DNA of 64,000 nucleotides from Bacteroidota bacterium (GTDB lineage Bacteria; Bacteroidota; Bacteroidia; NS11-12g; UBA955): NCBI GenBank assembly GCA_027621365.1, contig JAQCBH010000001.1, positions 1 to 64,000 of the forward strand, read 5' to 3'. Shown piece by piece: positions 9,591 to 17,827 of this stretch (position 1 is its first letter; each line of letters starts with the position of its first letter). The notes under the pieces were generated by a model. It saw only the letters and a program-made list of their open reading frames with translations, ran no database searches and was not told where the DNA came from. The position numbers and the translations under genes were made by a program.

Positions 9591-11195
9591 ATGAGTCAAG
9601 CCAAATATGTTTTTGTTACGGGAGGAGTAACGTCATCACTCGGCAAGGGAATTGTCGCCGCATCACTTGCCAAGTTGCTCCAAGCACGGGGTTATCGGGT
9701 AACCATCCAAAAATTCGACCCCTACATCAACGTAGATCCTGGAACACTGAACCCCTATGAACACGGGGAGTGTTACGTGACCGAAGACGGTGCCGAAACC
9801 GACTTGGATCTGGGGCACTACGAGCGTTTTTTGAACGTTCCCACCAGCCAAGCCAACAACGTAACCACCGGTCGCGTCTACCAAACGGTCATCGAAAACG
9901 AGCGCAAAGGCGTGTATTTGGGCAAAACCGTTCAGGTTATTCCCCACATCACCGATGAAATCAAACGCCGCATGCGCATTTTGGGCGAAAGCGGTGATTA
10001 CGACATCGTCATCACAGAAATCGGCGGTACCGTGGGTGACATCGAATCGCTTCCCTACGTGGAAAGCATGCGCCAGCTCATCTGGGACATGGGAGACAGC
10101 AACGCCATTGTCGTGCATTTGACCCTTATCCCCTATTTGAATGCCGCCGGCGAGCTCAAGACCAAACCTACCCAACACAGCGTCAAAAGTTTGTTGGAAC
10201 TCGGAGTACAACCCGATGTTTTGGTGTGCCGCACCGAAAAACCCCTGAACCAGGAATTGCGCCGCAAGTTGGCCTTGTTCTGCAACGTACAATCCAATGC
10301 GGTCATCGAAGCCATCGATCTCTCGACCATCTACGAGGCCCCTATGGCCATGTTGAAGGAGAAGTTGGACAAGGCAGTTTTGACCAAGCTCAAACTCAAA
10401 ACCACCGGTGAACCCGATTTGGAGCAATGGAAAGAATTCCTGTTCAAATTGGAGCACCCCAAACAGCAAGTAGACATTGCCTTGGTTGGCAAATACGTCG
10501 AGTTGCCTGACGCGTATAAATCGATCGCCGAAGCCTTCATTCACGCCGGTGCGAGCAACGAGTGCAAGGTCAAATTGACCTATGTGCATTCCGAGTTGTT
10601 GACAGAAGACAATGTGGCGACCAAACTCGGAGCCTACCAAGGCATTTTGGTAGCCCCTGGTTTTGGAAATCGAGGCATTGAAGGAAAGCTTACAGCCATT
10701 CGCTATGCCCGTGAAAACAACATTCCCTTCTTGGGCATTTGCTTAGGCATGCAATGTTCAGTTATTGAATTTGCCCGCGACGTCTGCCACTTGGAAAATG
10801 CGCACTCCTCTGAAATGGATGGCAATTCTGAGCACAAGGTCATTGACTTGATGGAAGAGCAGAAGAAAATGAGCCATTATGGTGGAACCATGCGCTTAGG
10901 GGCTTACGATTGCGAATTGAAAAAAGGAAGTTTGGCGGCCAAGGTCTACGGCAAAACCAAGATTTCGGAGCGCCACCGCCATCGTTACGAATTCAACGAT
11001 GCTTACAAAGCCCAAATCGAAGCCGCAGGCATGCACATCACAGGTACCAACCCCATGACGGGCTTGGCTGAGGTGGTAGAAATCCCCAATCACAAATGGT
11101 TCATAGGTGTTCAATTCCACCCCGAATTGAAGAGTACCGTAGCCAATCCTCACCCCTTGTTCGTAGGGTTGGTGAAGGCGGCAATGAATAGCTAA
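9591..11195 (+). CDS. pyrG: CTP synthase
   Basis: 534 residues, the usual length. Residues 1-265 are the amidoligase domain ([13 protein letters not shown]-loop; [20 protein letters not shown]). Residues about 290-534 are a class I glutamine amidotransferase with the nucleophile in GICLGMQ and the His/Glu pair in QFHPEL. Reaction: UTP + ATP + glutamine to CTP + ADP + Pi + glutamate, the last step of pyrimidine nucleotide synthesis. Monocistronic, with its own promoter and terminator. Confidence 0.98.
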   Translation: MSQAKYVFVTGGVTSSLGKGIVAASLAKLLQARGYRVTIQKFDPYINVDPGTLNPYEHGECYVTEDGAETDLDLGHYERFLNVPTSQANNVTTGRVYQTVIENERKGVYLGKTVQVIPHITDEIKRRMRILGESGDYDIVITEIGGTVGDIESLPYVESMRQLIWDMGDSNAIVVHLTLIPYLNAAGELKTKPTQHSVKSLLELGVQPDVLVCRTEKPLNQELRRKLALFCNVQSNAVIEAIDLSTIYEAPMAMLKEKLDKAVLTKLKLKTTGEPDLEQWKEFLFKLEHPKQQVDIALVGKYVELPDAYKSIAEAFIHAGASNECKVKLTYVHSELLTEDNVATKLGAYQGILVAPGFGNRGIEGKLTAIRYARENNIPFLGICLGMQCSVIEFARDVCHLENAHSSEMDGNSEHKVIDLMEEQKKMSHYGGTMRLGAYDCELKKGSLAAKVYGKTKISERHRHRYEFNDAYKAQIEAAGMHITGTNPMTGLAEVVEIPNHKWFIGVQFHPELKSTVANPHPLFVGLVKAAMNS

Positions 11196-11220
11196 GACGG
11201 GTCAGACCCAGCCCACTTCG

Positions 11221-11251
11221 AATGGGCACCAAACGCGGCCCATTTTTCGTT
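11221..11251 (+). terminator. Terminator of pyrG
   Basis: AATGGGC pairs with GCCCATT across a 10-nt loop and is followed by TTTCGTTTT. It ends at the stop codon of the convergent endonuclease-family gene. Confidence 0.65.
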
Positions 11252-12259
11252 TTACAGTCCCTGAGTAGAGAACAACAAGTCGGTGTAGACCGGCATGTGG
11301 TCGCTGTACCCACCCAGATAGGTAGAACCGCCAAAAGTTCGGTTGGGCCAGCCTTGGTATTTGCCCTCTTGTTGAAGCATGAAGTCGTATTTCACGATGC
11401 TCATGGGCTGCTGGGCATCGGCCGGTTCGGCGTTGGTGATGATTTGGTCAAAGAAATCCCAACCGGTCCACCAGCGAAGCGTACCCACCGTTGAATCCTG
11501 GCTGCGCAATTGAGCAGCCAAATTCACGCCCGGTAAACTCAGCATGGATTCGTTGTTCGGATTGTCGTTGAAATCACCCAAGGCCACCCATTTGTCATCG
11601 ATGTTCTCCTCAATGGCACGATTCAAGCGCTCAGAAGCGATGATTCGATTGGGCTGGCTTTCTTCCATGCCGTTGCGGCGTGAAGGCCAGTGATTAACGT
11701 ATACATGAATGGACTGCTGGGTAGCAGAAACAGTCAAGGTGGCATCCAAAACCCCGCGAGTGGCATAACCAGAGGGCAAAGAGATGGTCCAATCGTACAA
11801 GTTGGACAAGGCAAACAAGGTAGAGTCGTACATCAAAGCGCAATCAATGCCACGGGCATCTGGGCTTTCGATGTGTGCGATCTTCATTCCGCCCAATGCC
11901 ATGCAGTTTGATTGCAAATCGCGCAACACCCCTTCATTTTCTACTTCGGCAAAACCGATGATTTGGGGCTGAATGGAATCAATGACTCGGGCCAAATGGG
12001 CCAATTTTCGCTCGTAACGCTCGGCGCCCCAAGCATTCTTGCTGCCAGGCAGAAACTCCGCGTCATCGTTGGGACCATCGATGGTATCAAAGAGATTCTC
12101 GACGTTCCAAAAGGCCACTCGAATGGGCGCCATGGCCGTTACCGGCAAGCGCTCAATGGGGCCTACTGCATCAAAAATGGGCTCGTAGTTGGCCTTTCGG
12201 GCATCGCCACAAGCCAACATCATCATCAGGCACATGGCCGGCAACCACTGAAGTTTCAT
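11252..12259 (-). CDS. Endonuclease/exonuclease/phosphatase (EEP) family lipoprotein
   Basis: 335 residues from the ATG at 12259, which gives a lipoprotein signal with lipobox MMMLAC. The EEP fold is shown by FWNVENLFD, GFAEVENEGVL, VNHWPSRRNG, ALGDFNDNP and the C-terminal YSDHMPV (catalytic His). Relatives hydrolyse phosphodiesters in nucleic acids or lipids; the substrate is unknown. The upstream ATG of the ORF track would start inside guaB. Spacing to guaB is 1 bp, so it is the second gene of the guaB operon, an unexpected pairing of a cytoplasmic purine enzyme with an envelope hydrolase. Confidence 0.88.
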   Translation of the reverse strand: MKLQWLPAMCLMMMLACGDARKANYEPIFDAVGPIERLPVTAMAPIRVAFWNVENLFDTIDGPNDDAEFLPGSKNAWGAERYERKLAHLARVIDSIQPQIIGFAEVENEGVLRDLQSNCMALGGMKIAHIESPDARGIDCALMYDSTLFALSNLYDWTISLPSGYATRGVLDATLTVSATQQSIHVYVNHWPSRRNGMEESQPNRIIASERLNRAIEENIDDKWVALGDFNDNPNNESMLSLPGVNLAAQLRSQDSTVGTLRWWTGWDFFDQIITNAEPADAQQPMSIVKYDFMLQQEGKYQGWPNRTFGGSTYLGGYSDHMPVYTDLLFSTQGL

Positions 12260-12260
12260 C

Positions 12261-13733
12261 TTATCGGCTGTAATTCGGAGCTTCCTTGGTAATGGCCACG
12301 TCGTGCGGATGCGACTCACGCATACCAGCGTTGGTGATTTTCACAAACTGAGCAGTTTTCAAATCGTTCATGGTCGCAGCTCCACAATAGCCCATTCCGG
12401 CTTTGATACCGCCCACCAATTGGTAGACGACCTCGCTCAAATGGCCTTTGTAAGACACGGTTCCTACAATGCCTTCGGGCACCAATTTGGCCACCTCGTC
12501 TTCGGCATCTTGGAAGTATCGGTCTTTCGATCCTTCTTTCATGGCTTCGACCGAACCCATTCCACGGTAGCTCTTTACTTTACGACCATCGAAGAAGCTG
12601 GTTTCCCCGGGGCTTTCTTCGGTTCCGGCGAATAATCCGCCGGCCATAATGGCTCCAGCGCCGCCCACCAAGGCTTTGACAATGTCGCCGCTATAGCGAA
12701 TACCACCGTCAGCAATAACCGGAACTCCTGTCCCTTCCAGGGCATTGACGGCTTCCATCACCGCTGAGAGCTGAGGCATGCCAATACCGGCAATGATGCG
12801 CGTGGTGCAGATGGATCCAGGACCCACGCCCACTTTTACCGCGTCAGCACCCGCTTCAGCCAAGGCTTTGGCTGCCGCGCCTGTAGCTATGTTTCCGGCA
12901 ATGATTTGCAATTCGGGAAAGCGCTGCTTCACCGCTGCCACCATGTCAATCACCCCTTTGGAGTGACCGTGTGCCGTATCAATGGCGACCACATCAACCC
13001 CGACGGCTACCAAAGCTTCGACACGTTCCATGGTATCGGGAGTAACCCCAACCGCGGCACCAGCCAACAAGCGACCGTGCTTGTCTTTCACCGCGCGAGG
13101 ATAGTTTTTGACTTTCTGAATATCCTTGAAGGTGATCAAGCCTTGCAAAATGCCCTGCTCATCGACGATGGGCAACTTTTCAATTTTGTGTTTTTCCAAG
13201 ATGGCTTGAGCCCCTTTCAAATCGGTTCCCAAAGCCGCTGTGATCAAATTCTGCGAAGTCATCACCGCTCCCACCAAACGGCTCAAATCTTTCTCAAATC
13301 GCAGATCGCGATTGGTGATGATGCCCACCAATTTGTTAGCCGCATCGACCACGGGAATGCCCCCGATTTTGTTCTCCCTCATCAAAGTCACCGCATCGGC
13401 CAAACTGGCTTCAGGTGACAAGGTCAAAGGGTCCAGGATCATGCCGCTTTCGCTGCGCTTCACCTTTTTCACTTCTTCGGCCTGACGAGCAATGCTCATG
13501 TTCTTGTGAATGATGCCAATTCCTCCCTCGCGGGCCATGGCAATGGCCAAGCGGCTCTCGGTCACGGAATCCATAGCCGCTGAAACGATGGGTATGTTCA
13601 AGCGCAAGTTTTTCGTGAATTGCGTCGAGGTATCTACCTCACGGGGCAACACTTGAGAGTGGCGTGGAACCACCAATACATCGTCAAAGGTGAGACCTTC
13701 GAGTGCGAATTTGGAAAAGGTTGGGGAAGTCAT
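12261..13733 (-). CDS. guaB: Inosine-5'-monophosphate dehydrogenase
   Basis: 490 residues from the ATG at 13733 ([20 protein letters not shown]); the ORF-track start adds 13 residues that run into the promoter. A TIM barrel is interrupted by two CBS domains (residues about 95-210). The catalytic Cys is in [11 protein letters not shown] and the flap region in [11 protein letters not shown]. Reaction: IMP + NAD+ to XMP + NADH, the committed step to GMP. The -7 box lies 36 nt upstream. Confidence 0.98.
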   Translation of the reverse strand: MTSPTFSKFALEGLTFDDVLVVPRHSQVLPREVDTSTQFTKNLRLNIPIVSAAMDSVTESRLAIAMAREGGIGIIHKNMSIARQAEEVKKVKRSESGMILDPLTLSPEASLADAVTLMRENKIGGIPVVDAANKLVGIITNRDLRFEKDLSRLVGAVMTSQNLITAALGTDLKGAQAILEKHKIEKLPIVDEQGILQGLITFKDIQKVKNYPRAVKDKHGRLLAGAAVGVTPDTMERVEALVAVGVDVVAIDTAHGHSKGVIDMVAAVKQRFPELQIIAGNIATGAAAKALAEAGADAVKVGVGPGSICTTRIIAGIGMPQLSAVMEAVNALEGTGVPVIADGGIRYSGDIVKALVGGAGAIMAGGLFAGTEESPGETSFFDGRKVKSYRGMGSVEAMKEGSKDRYFQDAEDEVAKLVPEGIVGTVSYKGHLSEVVYQLVGGIKAGMGYCGAATMNDLKTAQFVKITNAGMRESHPHDVAITKEAPNYSR

Positions 13734-13769
13734 GCAAATACTACTTAAGGGGTGTGGGTATTTGCAGGG

Positions 13770-13777
13770 CAAAGTTA
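13770..13777 (-). promoter_or_regulatory. -7 box of the guaB operon
   Basis: Minus strand TAACTTTG, 36 nt before the guaB ATG. The -33 region is weak. Confidence 0.5.
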
Positions 13778-13807
13778 GCGAAATTTCGGCTGATATTTGA
13801 TTCTCTT

Positions 13808-14221
13808 ATGGCCAAATTCACGACTTCCTATTTGGGCCAGCTTCGCTGCGCCAACACCCATACCCAAAGCGGCACCTTGATTCACACCGACGCCCCCTCT
13901 GACAACTTGGGCAAAGGAGAGGCCTTCTCTCCTACTGATTTGTGTGCTTTGAGCTTGACCACGTGCATTGTCACTACCATGGGCATTTACGCCCAATCGC
14001 GCGAGTTCAGCATCACTTCCATCGAGGTTGACACTTGGAAACACATGGCCTCCGATCCCAGAAGAATTGCCAAAATTGAAGCGGAAATTCGCATCACCCT
14101 TCCGCCCGAATCAACTGAGCGTCAACGAGAAGGACTGCGCCGAGTGGTGCACACTTGCCCGGTCTCGAAAAGCTTGCATCCCGATTTGATACAAGACGTG
14201 CGAATTGTATTTGCCGATTGA
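13808..14221 (+). CDS. OsmC/Ohr family protein
   Basis: 137 residues starting at the ATG at 13808 (the ORF-track start lies inside the guaB promoter). It has the OsmC fold with EAFSPTDLCALSLTTCIVTTM around the first redox Cys and HTCPVSKSLHP around the second. Family knowledge: thiol-dependent peroxidase acting on organic hydroperoxides, with two Cys across the dimer interface; both are present. The tRNA-Ser promoter lies within its last codons. Confidence 0.92.
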   Translation: MAKFTTSYLGQLRCANTHTQSGTLIHTDAPSDNLGKGEAFSPTDLCALSLTTCIVTTMGIYAQSREFSITSIEVDTWKHMASDPRRIAKIEAEIRITLPPESTERQREGLRRVVHTCPVSKSLHPDLIQDVRIVFAD

Positions 14222-14240
14222 GGTTTCCCGCTTATTTTTG
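14210..14240 (+). promoter_or_regulatory. Complete Bacteroidota promoter of tRNA-Ser
   Basis: TTTG at 14210-14213, a 19-nt spacer, and TATTTTTG at 14233-14240. This is a full -33/-7 promoter ending 10 nt before the tRNA. The -33 box is inside the 3' end of the OsmC gene. Confidence 0.75.
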
Positions 14241-14250
14241 CTGCCCCGTA

Positions 14251-14335
14251 GGAGAGATGGCAGAGCGGTCGAATGCGGCGGTCTTGAAAACCGTTGACTG
14301 TAACAGGTCCGGGGGTTCGAATCCCTCTCTCTCCG
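14251..14335 (+). tRNA. tRNA-Ser (anticodon TGA)
   Basis: 85 nt. The acceptor stem is GGAGAGA/TCTCTCC; the anticodon loop CTTGAAA puts TGA at 14285-14287; a long class II variable arm is followed by the T arm GGTTCGAAT. The 3' CCA is not encoded. The 3' end of this gene is the integration target of the two islands; the tRNA stays intact because the island supplies the same sequence. Confidence 0.97.
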
Positions 14336-14336
14336 C
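14322..14336 (+). other. att site, left end of island 1 (tRNA-Ser 3' end)
   Basis: TCCCTCTCTCTCCGC, the T-stem and acceptor 3' strand of tRNA-Ser. The same 15 bp recur at 25853-25867 and 13 of them at 30506-30518. A tyrosine recombinase gene starts 355 bp to the right. Confidence 0.8.
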
Positions 14337-14360
14337 AAGTTTAGTTCCGTGAACTGCGCA

Positions 14361-14400
14361 AAACCCTGCAAATCAATGCATTTGCAGGGTTTTTTATTTT
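14361..14400 (+). terminator. Terminator just inside island 1
   Basis: AACCCTGCAAAT/ATTTGCAGGGTT forms a 12-bp stem with a 6-nt loop, followed by TTTTTATTTT. It probably ends the tRNA-Ser transcript, replacing the original terminator displaced to 30529. Confidence 0.85.
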
Positions 14401-14439
14401 CTCCGTTGCGCAAAAAACTGCATGTTTGAGCACTTTTAA

Positions 14440-14665
14440 TTGTCCAAATCGTTACCCCTCCTGTTTTTGGGGTAACGAGGTAACGATTTTTAGACGTTCC
14501 CATACAATGCACTGATATGCAGCATTTTGCGCAGTTACTTGAAACAGGAATCTCGTAACATTGTGATGATAAAGTGAGGGAAGAAAAACTTGAAAAGCAT
14601 GTAATCGTTACCCTTTTCGTTTTCTCGGCAAAAAATTGCTGTTTTTAAGCAAAAAGGTAACGTGG
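14440..14665 (+). repeat. Cluster of ATCGTTACC motifs, probable recombinase arm sites
   Basis: At least five copies of an ATCGTTACC-like motif in both orientations lie between the att site and the integrase gene: 14448 forward, two inverted copies around 14470-14490, 14605 forward, and a partial inverted copy near 14656. A 19-bp version (14440-14458, TTGTCCAAATCGTTACCCC) is repeated exactly at 25774-25792 near the other end of the island. This fits arm-type binding sites of a tyrosine recombinase or its directionality factor. The remainder of the 355-bp gap holds only the terminator at 14361. Confidence 0.6.
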
Positions 14666-14690
14666 TTTTTCAGGAGAAAAGCAAACCGTA

Positions 14691-15929
14691 ATGTCAGTAA
14701 AAAACACATTTAACATCTTGTTCTACATCAACAAGGCTAAACAAAACAAAGAAGGAGTTCCTATTCTCCTACGTATCACCATCAATGGTGCCAATGCCAC
14801 CATGTACACCAAACGAAGAATTGAACCCTATCTCTGGGACTCAAAATCAAGCATGCCTAGCAAACGAGAGGTAAAATGCACCGATCTCATCCTTTTCTTG
14901 GAAACGTTGCGAAACAAAGTGTTTCAAGCCTATACAGAGCTTTGTAGAGAGTATGATGATGTAACACCCCAACTTGTTCGCGATTATGTCCAGGGAGTCA
15001 ACGGTGGTACTTCTAGGACCCTTATGGAAATTTGGGACGAACACAACGAAGAACTTAAACGCACCATTGGCAAAGAATGCTCCTACACCTTGTGGCAAAA
15101 ACACAATACCGCAAAAAATCACTTTATTTCTTTTCTTCAATTGCATTACCGGGTTTCAGATGTTCCAGTACGCCAAGTACGTTACCACATGATCCGGGAA
15201 TACGAGCAATTCCTAAAAGGCAATAAGGGCTTAAAACACAATACCACTATTAAGTTTTTGCAGTTTACCAAGAAGATCACAATTCGAGCTTTGAAGTCAG
15301 GTTGGCTCAAAGTGGATCCTTTCGCAGATATTTCCTTAGGTTTAAAAGAAACGGATCGACCGTATTTGACACAAGATGAACTCGACAGCATCCTTGCAAA
15401 GCCTTTCAAAAATGGCAGATTGGATTTGGTAAAGGACTTGTTCCTGTTTTCTTGCTACACAGGGCTTGCTTATGCAGATGTGAAAAAACTTTGCCGGTCA
15501 GAAATTGAAAGAACATCCAATGGCATGTGGTGGATTAAAACTAGGCGTCAAAAAACCAAAGAACGCAGTCAAATTCCACTTTTAGCAATGGCCATGGAAA
15601 TTATTGAGAAGTACACAGTTTTGTCAAAACTGCAATCAGATGAGCTTGTATTGCCAGTTATCAGCAATCAGAAGCTCAACTCATACCTGAAAGAGATTGC
15701 GGATATAGTGGGGATTGAAAAGAATCTCACTTTCCATGTAGCACGGCACACCTTTGCAACTACCGTTACGCTACAAAATGGTGTTCCCATTGAGAGTGTA
15801 AGCAGGATGATGGGCCACACCAACATTCAGACTACTCAACACTATGCACGAGTCGTTGATAAGAAAGTTGCCGATGACATGTATCTGATGAGTCAAAGGA
15901 TGAATATTCCACTTGCTGGAACCAATTAA
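14691..15929 (+). CDS. Tyrosine recombinase (integrase) of island 1
   Basis: 412 residues: an N-terminal arm-binding region, a SAM-like core-binding domain (about 100-200) and a catalytic domain. The His-x-x-Arg motif is HVARHTFATT, the second His is in GHTNIQTT and the nucleophile in QHYARVV. The position of the first catalytic Arg reads YTGLAYADV, with Ala where most family members have Arg, as is known for IntDOT of Bacteroides conjugative elements. It reads away from the tRNA att site and should catalyse integration and excision there. It is about as long as the second integrase and resembles it over the whole length. Confidence 0.93.
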   Translation: MSVKNTFNILFYINKAKQNKEGVPILLRITINGANATMYTKRRIEPYLWDSKSSMPSKREVKCTDLILFLETLRNKVFQAYTELCREYDDVTPQLVRDYVQGVNGGTSRTLMEIWDEHNEELKRTIGKECSYTLWQKHNTAKNHFISFLQLHYRVSDVPVRQVRYHMIREYEQFLKGNKGLKHNTTIKFLQFTKKITIRALKSGWLKVDPFADISLGLKETDRPYLTQDELDSILAKPFKNGRLDLVKDLFLFSCYTGLAYADVKKLCRSEIERTSNGMWWIKTRRQKTKERSQIPLLAMAMEIIEKYTVLSKLQSDELVLPVISNQKLNSYLKEIADIVGIEKNLTFHVARHTFATTVTLQNGVPIESVSRMMGHTNIQTTQHYARVVDKKVADDMYLMSQRMNIPLAGTN

Positions 15930-15955
15930 TTGGTGCATTCAAAATTCAAAATCAC

Positions 15956-16014
15956 CCCCTTAGTGCAAAGTGCAATCTCCCTATAGGGAGGATTGCACTT
16001 TGCACTATATGGGG
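15956..16014. repeat. Long near-perfect palindrome downstream of the integrase
   Basis: Two arms of about 21 bp (15961 and 15986 onward; GTGCAAAGTGCAATC and its complement) meet around a TATA loop with one bulged base, extended by CCCC/GGGG. No T run follows on either strand, so it is a poor terminator. It starts 27 bp after the integrase stop. The rest of 15930-16205 contains no gene I can support. Confidence 0.8.
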
Positions 16015-16205
16015 ATATGATTTGAAAACAAGCCGGAAACCCTTGAAAAACTTAGGTTCATAGAACAAATGCAGTCATATTCATCAAGCTTTGAATTTTA
16101 GGATGAATCTGAGCATAAAAGTGAAAGGTTCACATTTTCAAAATTTGCGCAGAGGTTCCGCATTATGCACAAACACTGAAAAAGGAAATTGTTTAGAATT
16201 GCCCA

Positions 16206-16484
16206 ATGGAAATAAAACATAGAAGCAACAAGTCAATGGGAAGGCCACAAAACAGTTTGGATGATGATGAAAAATTCAGAATTAAGACCTACGGATTTGG
16301 AGAGTTGGCACAGCTCTACCTCCCTGAAGCAACCCCCATGAGCGCTTCTAACCGTTTGCGTATTTGGATTACCAGGAACAAATCCTTGATGCGAAAACTA
16401 TCAGAGCTCGGCTACGCCAAGGGTATGCGGCTATTAACCCCTGAAATGGTAAAAGAGATTGTCGCTGTTATTGGGGATCCGTGA
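16206..16484 (+). CDS. DUF4248 family protein
   Basis: 92 residues with the DUF4248 pattern: KTYGFGELAQLYLPEATP, an Ala-Ser-x-x-Leu helix with RIWITRN, and a C-terminal MVKEIVAVIGDP. The family is small, restricted to Bacteroidota and often found on mobile elements; it resembles a helix-turn-helix DNA-binding protein, but its function is not established. It could be the excisionase or regulator of the island. An 18-bp perfect palindrome lies 30 bp downstream. Confidence 0.75.
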   Translation: MEIKHRSNKSMGRPQNSLDDDEKFRIKTYGFGELAQLYLPEATPMSASNRLRIWITRNKSLMRKLSELGYAKGMRLLTPEMVKEIVAVIGDP

Positions 16485-16513
16485 TCCAGTTCTCTGGCGG
16501 TTCTGCAAGGTGG

Positions 16514-16531
16514 GTTCGAAATATTTCGAAC
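16514..16531. promoter_or_regulatory. 18-bp perfect palindrome, possible operator
   Basis: GTTCGAAATATTTCGAAC is identical to its reverse complement. It lies between the DUF4248 gene and the first attC-like element with no gene on either side of it. The rest of 16485-16687 holds nothing else I can identify. Confidence 0.45.
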
Positions 16532-16687
16532 AAGTGTTACGAAGTAGAGTATTTCAGAGCAGCTTATCTGTCCACCGAGACAAAGCTTGCTATGAACCCA
16601 AATCCTGCGAAAACTACTGTCCACCCATGTTTTAAACCCATGTAGGCACGGTTATTTTTTCCTTTCGACTATCCAATAATGACCATG

Positions 16688-16819
16688 GCATAACGTTTTG
16701 CAGCTACCGGAAGGTGGCGATTACGAAGTGCTTCACTATCAATCAAACACAAATTTTAATAGATGCACAAAGCTTCAATTAACCACTGAACCGCCACTTT
16801 TGGGTAGGTGCTGTTATGC
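16688..16819 (-). other. attC-like imperfect palindrome A
   Basis: 132 bp bounded by GCATAAC and GTTATGC. Inside, CTACCGGAAGGTGGCG faces CGCCACTTTTGGGTAG, leaving unpaired spacers (GTTTTGCAG against GTGCT) between outer and inner stems. This is the R/L box layout of an integron attC site. It starts 8 bp after the stop of the trypsin-like gene, where an attC belongs. The R box GTTATGC departs from the consensus GTTRRRY at one base, so 'attC-like' is as far as I can go. Confidence 0.6.
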
Positions 16820-16827
16820 GGTTTTTT

Positions 16828-17655
16828 TTATTGTTTAAATAGTTTTTCCATTTCTAATATCCTTTCGGATTTTATAATAAGTCCTAAATTGTTTGGAATC
16901 TGCGACACAGTGATTGGTCTTAATAGGTTTGGTGTCATAATTATTTCCCCTGTTGCTGTCGCTTGTGGTCCAGCGAATAATACTCCAAGAAGTATAATTC
17001 GATTTGCACCCATACACATATTTCCATTCTTATCTTTATAACAACCTTCATTAAAGATTAAAACCGGAGAACCGCTTGAACCTGGAAAGGCAGCTATGTC
17101 AATCATTATTTCCTTTTTACCATTGTAGTCCAACAAAGGGTTTGTAGCTGTAGTTCCCATTCTGAAAATTGGCATATTATTTACCGAATCCCATATTCCA
17201 TTTGGGTAACCAATCATTAAAACGTCTTCAATTGCGGTTAATTCCTCTTTATGTTTGTCTGTTGGTAGAAGGTTTTTTGTGAAAGGAATATAAAACAGTT
17301 TATCACCTCTTTTTGCTGCTTCATTTACAAATGGTGCTATTGACATTGCACAAAGGTCAACGTCTGCTTCGGGATGAAGTCGCCAAAAACTTTCAAAATT
17401 GTCAAAAGCCAAAGTGAAGTGTTGCGTGTCAACAGGCTCACCCTTTTCATTTGCTTTTGTAATGATTAACTTTCCTTTTGCCGCGTTTTTAATTACATGT
17501 TTGTTTGTAACAACAACAGGAACGTGAGTGTTGTTAGTTGTGTCCTCATGGAAATTGAAGAAAAATCCAGTTCCTGTTGAAATTCCTCCAGTCTTAAGCT
17601 CACACTCAATTCTGACTGTCGAATATGTTAGTTGTTCTGAAATTGATAAATTCAT
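16828..17655 (-). CDS. Trypsin-like serine protease, cytoplasmic, in an attC-like cassette
   Basis: 275 residues, no signal peptide. Chymotrypsin-fold triad: His in VTNKHVI, Asp in EADVDLC, Ser in FPGSSGSP; the oxyanion region looks intact. Serine proteases of this kind without signal peptide occur as effector or regulatory domains in phage-defence and conflict systems; that is the family context, not proof for this gene. It is the only gene between two 132-bp attC-like repeats (22 bp upstream, 8 bp downstream) and so forms a 990-bp cassette. AT-rich compared with the core genes. Confidence 0.8.
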   Translation of the reverse strand: MNLSISEQLTYSTVRIECELKTGGISTGTGFFFNFHEDTTNNTHVPVVVTNKHVIKNAAKGKLIITKANEKGEPVDTQHFTLAFDNFESFWRLHPEADVDLCAMSIAPFVNEAAKRGDKLFYIPFTKNLLPTDKHKEELTAIEDVLMIGYPNGIWDSVNNMPIFRMGTTATNPLLDYNGKKEIMIDIAAFPGSSGSPVLIFNEGCYKDKNGNMCMGANRIILLGVLFAGPQATATGEIIMTPNLLRPITVSQIPNNLGLIIKSERILEMEKLFKQ

Positions 17656-17677
17656 ATTGTCGTCTTTTTAAAATGAC

Positions 17678-17809
17678 GCATAACGGTTTGCGGCTACAAG
17701 AAGTTGGCGATTTCGAAGCACTAAACTGTCTGCCACCACAAAACTTGACACGAAGCACAAAGGTCCATTTAACCACTGAACCGCCAATTTCTTGTAGGTG
17801 CTGTTACAA
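17678..17809 (-). other. attC-like imperfect palindrome B
   Basis: 132 bp, the same length as element A, starting with GCATAAC and ending in GTTACAA. CTACAAGAAGTTGGCG pairs with CGCCAATTTCTTGTAG, broken only by one G-T wobble. Two stem positions differ from element A with matching changes on both arms, which shows that the hairpin rather than the sequence is conserved. It lies 18 bp after the stop of the 17828-18790 gene. Confidence 0.6.
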
Positions 17810-17827
17810 GCTGAGCTTATTGGGCTG

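Noticed and set aside
9663-10640. 325-codon minus-strand ORF opposite pyrG
   Set aside because: Shadow of a GC-balanced coding region; its protein is His/Gln/Phe-rich without motifs, and pyrG is certain.
14440-14665. Repeat cluster as a CRISPR array
   Set aside because: Copies are short, in both orientations and unevenly spaced; there are no cas genes.
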